NCBI GenBank assembly: GCA_037039925.1
Contig: JAXRKP010001060.1
Span: forward strand, 92,501 to 156,500
DNA length: 64,000 nucleotides
Direction of reading: 5' to 3'
From: Doris montereyensis
Lineage: Eukaryota; Mollusca; Gastropoda; Nudibranchia; Dorididae
How positions within the stretch are numbered: position 1 is the first letter of the stretch; each line of letters starts with the position of its first letter. Below, one piece after another: positions 36,501 through 45,500 of this stretch. The position numbers and the translations under genes were made by a program. Below the pieces are notes generated by a model, which worked only from the letters and a program-made list of their open reading frames with translations, did no database searches and was not told where the DNA came from.

Positions 36501-39500
36501 ATTTAAAAATCTCATTTGATTTTTCTTGTTTATCATTCAAAACAAAGAGAAACAATTACTTGTGAACATGAAAATGATGTTAAACCACTCAAACTTTAAG
36601 GTGAATGAGTAATATAATGAACAGTTTTACAGTCAATAATCAAACCATTTGTAGACATAGACCTGAGCTTCATTTGGTCCTCAATAGTACATTGTGTAAA
36701 AGGGACACTTTTGTAAACTTTTTTGATTTTTAAGTTTGATTTCCAAATGAATGTAATTGTTTTTTAGATGTAAACCATATTTATATTTTGTCCCATATAC
36801 ATAGTTTATACCTTCCTTTTTTACTTATTTTTTTCAGTTTTGTTAAAAAATGCGGTAACGCTTTAATATGTTTATAAATGATTGATTCATGAAGACCTGT
36901 AAAATTGTGTTGGATTTTATGGACATATTTTGAAACCATGAATAATTCTACAATATTCTCAACATATTAAAATTTGTACATTAAATGCCCAATTTGCTTA
37001 TAATTACTTTTTTATACTTTAAATAGAATTCCCCAATTTAAAAAATTCATGCTAACGACAAATACTAGTTCATACTCTCTCATTTGATATTTTTTGGTGG
37101 GTCATTTTTCTTTAGGAAGGCAACTTTCTTCTAGCTACATATAGATGTCAGGCCAGCACAACTCGACTTGAGCTGAAGGTCAGATCCATTGAAGGTCAAT
37201 ATGGAACTCTTCAGGCTTACATTACCCCTCGCATTCAGCCAAAGACATGCCAAGTCAAGCAATATCCTATTAAACCCTTGTCTTTGCACCAAAGAACTCA
37301 TGTTTTTGAAGAGAACAGGTAAGCGTTTCAGTGAGGTTTTGCTTTTGCACCAAAGAACTTATGTCTTTGAAGAGAACAGGTAAGTATTTCAGTGAGGTTG
37401 ACTGACAGGCATATTTCAAGTTGTTCATTATCTCCCTTACATGAAATCACATGCAATTGAGGGCTTAGTTGTTTAAAGTGAACAATAGTCTTTTAAGTTT
37501 GAAATTGAGATTTTTTGAGAATGAGATGTAAATGATTTTTAAAAGCTACAGATGATTTTATTTTGTTTTTGTTTGTTTGTTGGTTTGGGACAGAGAGAGG
37601 ATGAATTATTTTGTTGACAAAGTCTTATAAGATAATGTAACTTTGGAAAGGACTATTGTTTTTGTTAGGGACATGCTTATCTTGTTTTATCCTTGAATTG
37701 TGCTGCTCTTGTGTCACAAACATTGATGAACACGGATTTCAGATTTCTTTTTGTGGTTAACTGTTTGGGGTTTCCGTTGTTCATTGACCTCTAATTCAAA
37801 GCACAGAAAATCAATAATGAAAGTCAATCTTTTTCATTGGCCTGGGATACACTTTCATGACGCCAATACTGTAATCAACTTATGCTTTCTGCTAAACTGG
37901 TCATGAAGTATGATGTAACTTTCCTTAAGACTGACTTGAATTAAGGTGAAGTGAAGTAAGGTTCTTTCAAGGCAGCTATGGCCCATAGAGCTGGAGCTTA
38001 TCCCGGTTTCTATAGTGTGAAGCAGAACAGGGGATATTAATCACCTTCCTGCACAGGATGCTAGTCTGAAGCAGGACTTTATTCCCAAGCTAGTGCTTGT
38101 ACCGATTTGCACCTGGGTCGAGTGGGGAAAATGTGAGTTAGGTGTCTTTCCCAGAGAACACAACGTTGGATCCAGCTTTGCTAGGATTTGAATTCGGGAC
38201 CTCTTGATCCCAAGTTTAGTAGCCTAACCATTGTGCCACTGATGCTACAACTTAAAATAGAATATCCAATGATATTTGATTTTACTTACAATGATAATTT
38301 GCTTGTCACCCAGGCCCCACAACACCCTGACACTCACTGGACAGATCAGTTTTACTTACAATGATAATTTGCTTGTCACCCAGGCCCTACAACATCCTGA
38401 CACTCACTGGACAGATCAGTTTTACTTACAATGATAATTTGCTTGTCACCCAGGCCCTACAATATCCTGACACTCACTGGACAGATCAGTTTTACTTACA
38501 ATGATAATTTGCTTGTCACCCAGGCCCCACAACACCTTGACACTCACTGGACAGTTCAGCATGGCAGAAATCCACTCCTGGTTGGGTTTCTGCTTGCCAG
38601 AGTTGCCAGAAAGAACTCCTGCTGGAGACATTGCCAACTTTCAGTTTTCATCAACGTTCCTAGAGACCCAGCTTGATTGCACATACAAGTAGGTTGAAAT
38701 GTGACCCGACTTGCTCACTGACTTAAGGCTGTCTGCTTGCTTGATTGTCAGCCTTAGCAGCCCTGGCAGCCTTCCTGATTTCTGTACAGAAAATTGTTGA
38801 TTTGGTCCTTGTAGGATGTCAGCATGAGATGTGAATATACATTTGGTCCTTGTAGGATGTCAGCATGAGATGTGAATATACATTTGGTCCTTGTAGGATG
38901 TCAGCATGAGATGTGAATATACATTTGGTCCTTGTAGGATGTCAGCATGAGGTGTGAATATACATTTGGTCCTTGTAGAATGTCAGCTTGAGGTGTGAAT
39001 ATACATTTGGTCCTTGTAGGATGTCAGCATGAGATGTAAATATACATTTGGTCCTTGTAGGATGTCAGCATGAGATGTGAATATACATTTGGTCCTTGTA
39101 GGATGTCAGCATGAGATGTGAATATACATTTGGTCCTTGTAGGATGTCAGCATGAGATGTGAATATACATTTGGTCCTTGTAGAATGTCAGCTTGAGGTG
39201 TGAATATACATTTGGTCCTTGTAGGATGTCAGCATGAGATGTGAATATACATTTGGTCCTTGTAGGATGTCAGCATGAGGTGTGAATATACATTTGGTCC
39301 TTGTAGAATGTCAGCTTGAGGTGTGAATATACATTTGGTCCTTGTAGGATGTCAGCATGAGGTGTGAATATACATTTGGTCCTTGTAGAATGTCAGCTTG
39401 AGGTGTGAATATACATTTGGTCCTTGTAGGATGTCAGCATGAGATGTGAATATACATTTGGTCCTTGTAGGATGTCAGCATGAGATGTGAATATACATTT

Positions 39501-42500
39501 GGTCCTTGTAGGATGTCAGCATGAGGTGTGAATATACATTTAGTCCTTGTAGGATGTCAGCATGAGGTCTTGAGTATACATTCAGTCCTTGTAGGATGCC
39601 AGCATGAGGTGTGAATATACATTTGGTCCTTGTAGGATGCCAGCATGAGGTGTGAATATACATTCAGTCCTTGTAGGATGTCAGCATGAGATGTGAATAT
39701 ACATTCAGTCCTTGTAGGATGTCAGCATGAGGTGTGAATATACATTCAGTCCTTGTAGGATGTCAGCATGAGGTCTTGAGTATACATTCAGTCCTTGTAG
39801 GATGTCAGCATGAGGTGTGAATATACATTCAGTCCTTGTAGGATGTCAGCATGAGGTCTTGAGTATACATTCAGTCCTTGTAGGATGTCAGCATGAGGTG
39901 TGAATATACATTCAGTCCTTGTAGGATGTCAGCATGAGGTCTTGAGTATACATTCAGTCCTTGTAGGATGCGAGCATGAGGTGTGAATATACATTTGGTC
40001 CTTGTAGGATGTCAGCATGAGATGTGAATATATATTTTTGTCCTTGTAGGATGTCAGCATGAGATGTGAATATATATTTGGTCCTTGTAGAATGTCAGCA
40101 TGAGATGTGAATATATGAGGAAACACAAGTAAGGATATTGTCTTAGTTGTGCACTATCCTTTTCATCTTTATTGTTTAAATGTTGAGAAGTTAAAGTAAG
40201 CATGGTTTTTGTCTGCGGTGTAATTTCAGTTTATATGTATTGAAATGTACATGTCAACGGTGGTGAAAATAGCAAACTGTTTAAGTCCAATTTTGGATGT
40301 TTTGAGATGTTTGAGAAAATCAAAGAAAATGATGCTACGCTTTTTAATCTATTTTCACAGACATCACAGTCACAGTTTGCAAGTGTCAAAAACTAGACCC
40401 AATAGGGATACACGGATTGCTCATATGATTATTATACGAGTTTCTATTGGTTCTTGTGCTACGGAATCCTAACTAGACGAAGCATAGTGGCTTCCTAATG
40501 TAAAAAGAGCGGGAAAAAGGTGTTACTATTTTTAGACTTACACAGTTTGCGATTTTCACCGTCGATATATACTTCTTATTACTTTGATTGCTAAATATGG
40601 GTCATGTTGATGCTTCTGATTTTGGGGGCTAAGTGCGGTATTTGACATCTAGTCTCTCAGAAGTATTTTGTCCTAACTGCATATTTGATGATTTGGAGTT
40701 ACAATCATCATCAGATTCACAAAGAAAATGTAACAAAGATTGGTCTACGTTTGTCACAAATTTCACTTGTGTCCAGTCATGACTTCATATTCTCTTTCCA
40801 ACTGAGAACTTTAGAATAGACTTGTGTCCAGTCATAATTTCATATTGTCTTTCCAACTGAGAACTTTAGAGTAGACTAGTGTCCAGTCATGACTTCATAT
40901 TCTCTTTCCAACTGAGAACTTTAGAGTAGACTTGTGTCCAGTTATGACTTCATATTCTCTTTCCAACTGAGAACTTTAGAATAGACTTGTGTCCAGTCAT
41001 AATTTCATATTGTCTTTCCAACTGAGAACTTTAGAGTAGACTAGTGTCCAGTCATGACTTCATATTCTCTTTCCAACTGAGAACTTTAGAGTAGACTTGT
41101 GTCCAGTTATGACTTCATATTGTCTTTCCAACTGAGAACTTTAGAGTAGACTTGTGTCCAGTCATGACTTCATATTCTCTTTCCAACTGAGAACTTTAGA
41201 GTAGAACATTTTCTCTCATAATGGTGGCCAACTGCTGACAATTTGAGCAATTCAACAAATATTTACTTTTTTCCCCTTAACAACACAAGGTTTTTGATAA
41301 GTTTATTTAATTGCCAACTGCACATTTTTTTGTCACTTTTCTCATATTATAAAGCTTCAAAGGTTTAGTGCTTTTGATCTATTGCAAGTTGTTTATAAGT
41401 TCTAAAATGATAATTCACATTTTTAATCCTAGATTTCATTTAAACTTTCATGGACAATTTTGAGACATGGCTTATTCAAACTTATTGAGAAATTGTATAT
41501 ATACTCACACAGGAAAGGAGAGGGAATATTCCGATCAGACAATATTTCAACCATATCTATCCTGAAAGACGTTTTGTCAAAAGAAGCTACAAAGAAAAAG
41601 ATCAGACTGGATATATCTTACGGTAAGCATTTTTATGGCAAATGTCATCGGTTATTCAAAACAAGGAAATTTTGCTTATTTATTCCACTGTCTTGTTTTC
41701 AATGTATGATGTAAATAGATAATATACGTGTTATGTCAAAATTGTGCTAATACTCAAGTATAATTTCTAGATAACGGTAAGCAGGGAAAAGTAAAGCTTT
41801 CTTTTCATAGATTATCATTGAGAAACTGCGAAAATTCATTGTCATAGAAATCTCAATGTGAAATAGTCAAATCATATCTTGATCTAGATCTATGTGATGA
41901 TATGATTTTCATTCATATTTGTCTGTTCTTTTTCCATATTTTTTTTTCAGAAGGGAGTTTTTTTCAGATGTGTTTTTATGACAATTCAATTATGTTTGTT
42001 CTCAGCAACTTTTTCAATGGTTGCGGTAAGACTATTCTTTTAAGACAAAAATATAAATAATAAATTATTAAAAAGAAATCACATGACACAAATGCTAAAT
42101 ACGTTTATTTTTATAAATTACAAAGAGTTTATACAAGCGCATACAGCGATACAAAGCTTCTGATGATAGAAAAGGAGATATTTGACATCAGAGCTCATCA
42201 GACGTATCTTGAAAAGGAGATATTTGACATCAAAGCTCATCAGACGTACCTTGAAAAGGAGATATTTGACATCAGAGCTCATCAGAATCAGACATACCTT
42301 GAAAAGGAGATATTTGACATCAGAGCTCATCAGAATCAGACGTACCTTGAAAAGGAGATATTTGACATCAGAGCTCATTAGACGTACCTTGAAAAGGAGA
42401 TATTTGACATCAGAGCTCATTTGAATCAGACGTACCTTGAAAAGGAGATATTTGACATCAGAGCTCATCAGACATACCTTGAAAAGGAGATATTTGACAT

Positions 42501-45500
42501 CAGAGCTCATCACAATCAGATTTACCTTGAAAAGGAGATATTTGACATCAGAGCTCATCAGAATCAGACGTACCTTGAAAAGGAGATATTTGACATCAGA
42601 GCTCATCAGACATACCTTGGAAAGGAGATATTTGACATCACAGCTCATCAGACATACCTTGAAAAGGAGATATTTGACATCAGAGCTCATCAGAATCAGA
42701 CGTACCTTGAAAAGGAGATATTTGACATCAGAACTCATCACGATCAGACATACCTTGAAAAGGAGATATTTGACATCAGAACTCATCACAATCAGACGTA
42801 CCTTGAAAAGGAGATATTTGACATCAGAGCTCATCACAATCAGACATACCTTGAAAAGGAGATATTTGACATCAGAACTCATCAGAATCAGACGTACCTT
42901 GAAAAGGAGATATTTGACACCAGAGCTCATCAGACGTACCTTGAAAAGGAGATATTTGACATCAGAGCTCATCAGAATCAGACATACCTTGAAAAGGAGA
43001 TATTTGACATCAGAGCTCACCAGACATACCTTGAAAAGGAGATATTTGACATCAGAGCTCATCACAATCAGACATACCTTGAAAAGGAGATATTTGACAT
43101 CAGAGCTCATCACAATCAGACATACCTTGAAAAGGAGATATTTGACATCAGAGCTCATCAGACGTACCTTGAAAAGGAGATATTTGACATCAAAGCTCAT
43201 CAGACGTACCTTGAAAAGGAGATATTTGACATCAGAACTCATCAGAATCAGACGTACCTTGAAAAGGAGATATTTGACATCAGAGCTCATCAGAATCAGA
43301 CATACCTTGAAAAGGAGATATTTGACATCAGAGCTCATCAGAATCAGACATACCTTGAAAAGGAGATATTTGACATCAGAGCTCATCAGAATCAGACGTA
43401 CCTTGAAAAGGAAATATTTGACATCAGAGCTCATCACAATCAGACATACCTTGAAAAGGAGATATTTGACATCAGAGCTCATCAGACATACCTTGAAAAG
43501 GAGATATTTGACATCAGAGCTCATCAGAATCAGACGTACCTTGAAAAGGAGATATTTGACATCAGAGCTCATCAGAATCAGACGTACCTTGAAAAGGAGA
43601 TATTTGACATCAGAGCTCATCAGAATCAGACGTACATTGAAAAGGAGATATTTGACATCAGAGCTCATCAGACGTACCTTGAAAAGGAGATATTTGACAT
43701 CAAAGCTCATCAGACGTACCTTGAAAAGGAGATATTTGACATCAGAGCTCATCAGACGTACCTTGAAAAGGAGATATTTGACATCAGAGCTCATCAGACG
43801 TACGTTGAAAAGGAGATATTTGACATCAGATCTCATCACAAGCAGACGTACGTTGAAAAGGAGATATTTGACATCAGAGCTCATCACAATCAGACGTATA
43901 TTGAAAAGGAGATATTTGACATCAAAGCTCATCAGACGTATCTTGAAAAGGAGATATTTGACATCAGAGCTCATCAGACATACCTTGAAAAGGAGATATT
44001 TGACATCAGAGCTCATCAGACATACCTTGAAAAGGAGATATTTGACATCAGAGCTCATCAGACATACCTTGAAAAGGAGATATTTGACATCAAAGCTCAT
44101 CAGACGTACCTTGAAAAGGAGATATTTGACATCAGAGCTCATCACAATCAGACGTACATTGAAAAGGAGATATTTGACATCAAAGCTCATCAGACGTACC
44201 TTGAAAAGGAGATATTTGACATCAGAGCTCATCAGAATCAGACGTACCTTGAAAAGGAGATATTTGACATCAGAGCTCATCAGAATCAGACGTACCTTGA
44301 AAAGGAGATATTTGACATCAGAGCTCATCAGACGTACCTTGAAAAGGAGATATTTGACATCAGAGCTCATCAGACGTACGTTGAAAAGGAGATATTTGAC
44401 ATCAGAGCTCATCAGAATCAGACGTACCTTGAAAAGGAGATATTTGACATCAGAGCTCATCAGACATACCTTGAAAAGGAGATATTTGACATCAGAGCTC
44501 ATCAGAATCAGACGTACCTTGAAAAGGAGATATTTGACATCAGAGCTCATCAGAATCAGACGTACCTTGAAAAGGAGATATTTGACATCAGAGCTCATTA
44601 GACGTACCTTGAAAAGGAGATATTTGACATCAGAGCTCATTTGAATCAGACGTACCTTGAAAAGGAGATATTTGACATCAGAGCTCATCAGACGTACGTT
44701 GAAAAGGAGATATTTGACATCAGAGCTCATCAGAATCAGACGTACCTTGAAAAGGAGATATTTGACATCAGAGCTCATCAGACATACCTTGAAAAGGAGA
44801 TATTTGACATCAGAGCTCATCAGAATCAGACGTACCTTGAAAAGGAGATATTTGACATCAGAGTTCATCAGAATCAGACGTACCTTGAAAAGGAGATATT
44901 TGACATCAGAGCTCATCAGAATCAGACGTACATTGAAAAGGAGATATTTGACATCAGAGCTCATCAGACGTACCTTGAAAAGGAGATATTTGACATCAGA
45001 GCTCATCAGAATCAGACGTACCTTGAAAAGGAGATATTTGACATCAGAGCTCATCAGACGTACCTTGAAAAGGAGATATTTGACATCAGAGCTCATCAGA
45101 ATCAGACGTACCTTGAAAAGGAGATATTTGACACCAGAGCTCATCAGACATACGTGCGTCTCTGTTATCTGTCACATACAGCATGTATTCAATTTGTTTG
45201 TTTTACTCTCATTGTGTGATGTTGGTGGCCGAGTAGTTAGGCTGCCGGACTGGGGATCATGATATCCCGAATTCGTATCCTTGCAAGCCTAGGTCCAATG
45301 TTGTATTCTTTGGTAAAGAACCTTAGCACAAATTTTCCCCATTCTACCCACGTGCAAATGGGTACAAGCACTAGCTTGGGGGTAAACACCTGCATCAGAC
45401 TAGTGTCTTGACCAGAAGGTGATTATTATCACCTGTTCCGCCGCTTTACGCATATGCTTCCGCTCTATGGGCCGTAACAACCTTGGAGGAACTTCACGTA

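Noticed and set aside
42118..45219. Open frames of about 1000 codons (minus) and 730 codons (plus)
   Set aside because: They consist wholly of the 42/48-bp minisatellite, exist on both strands because unit lengths are multiples of three, and lie inside BBS7 intron 13.
45222..45300. Possible functional tRNA gene
   Set aside because: The A and B boxes are present but no cloverleaf forms and the sequence continues into a SINE body shared with other copies.
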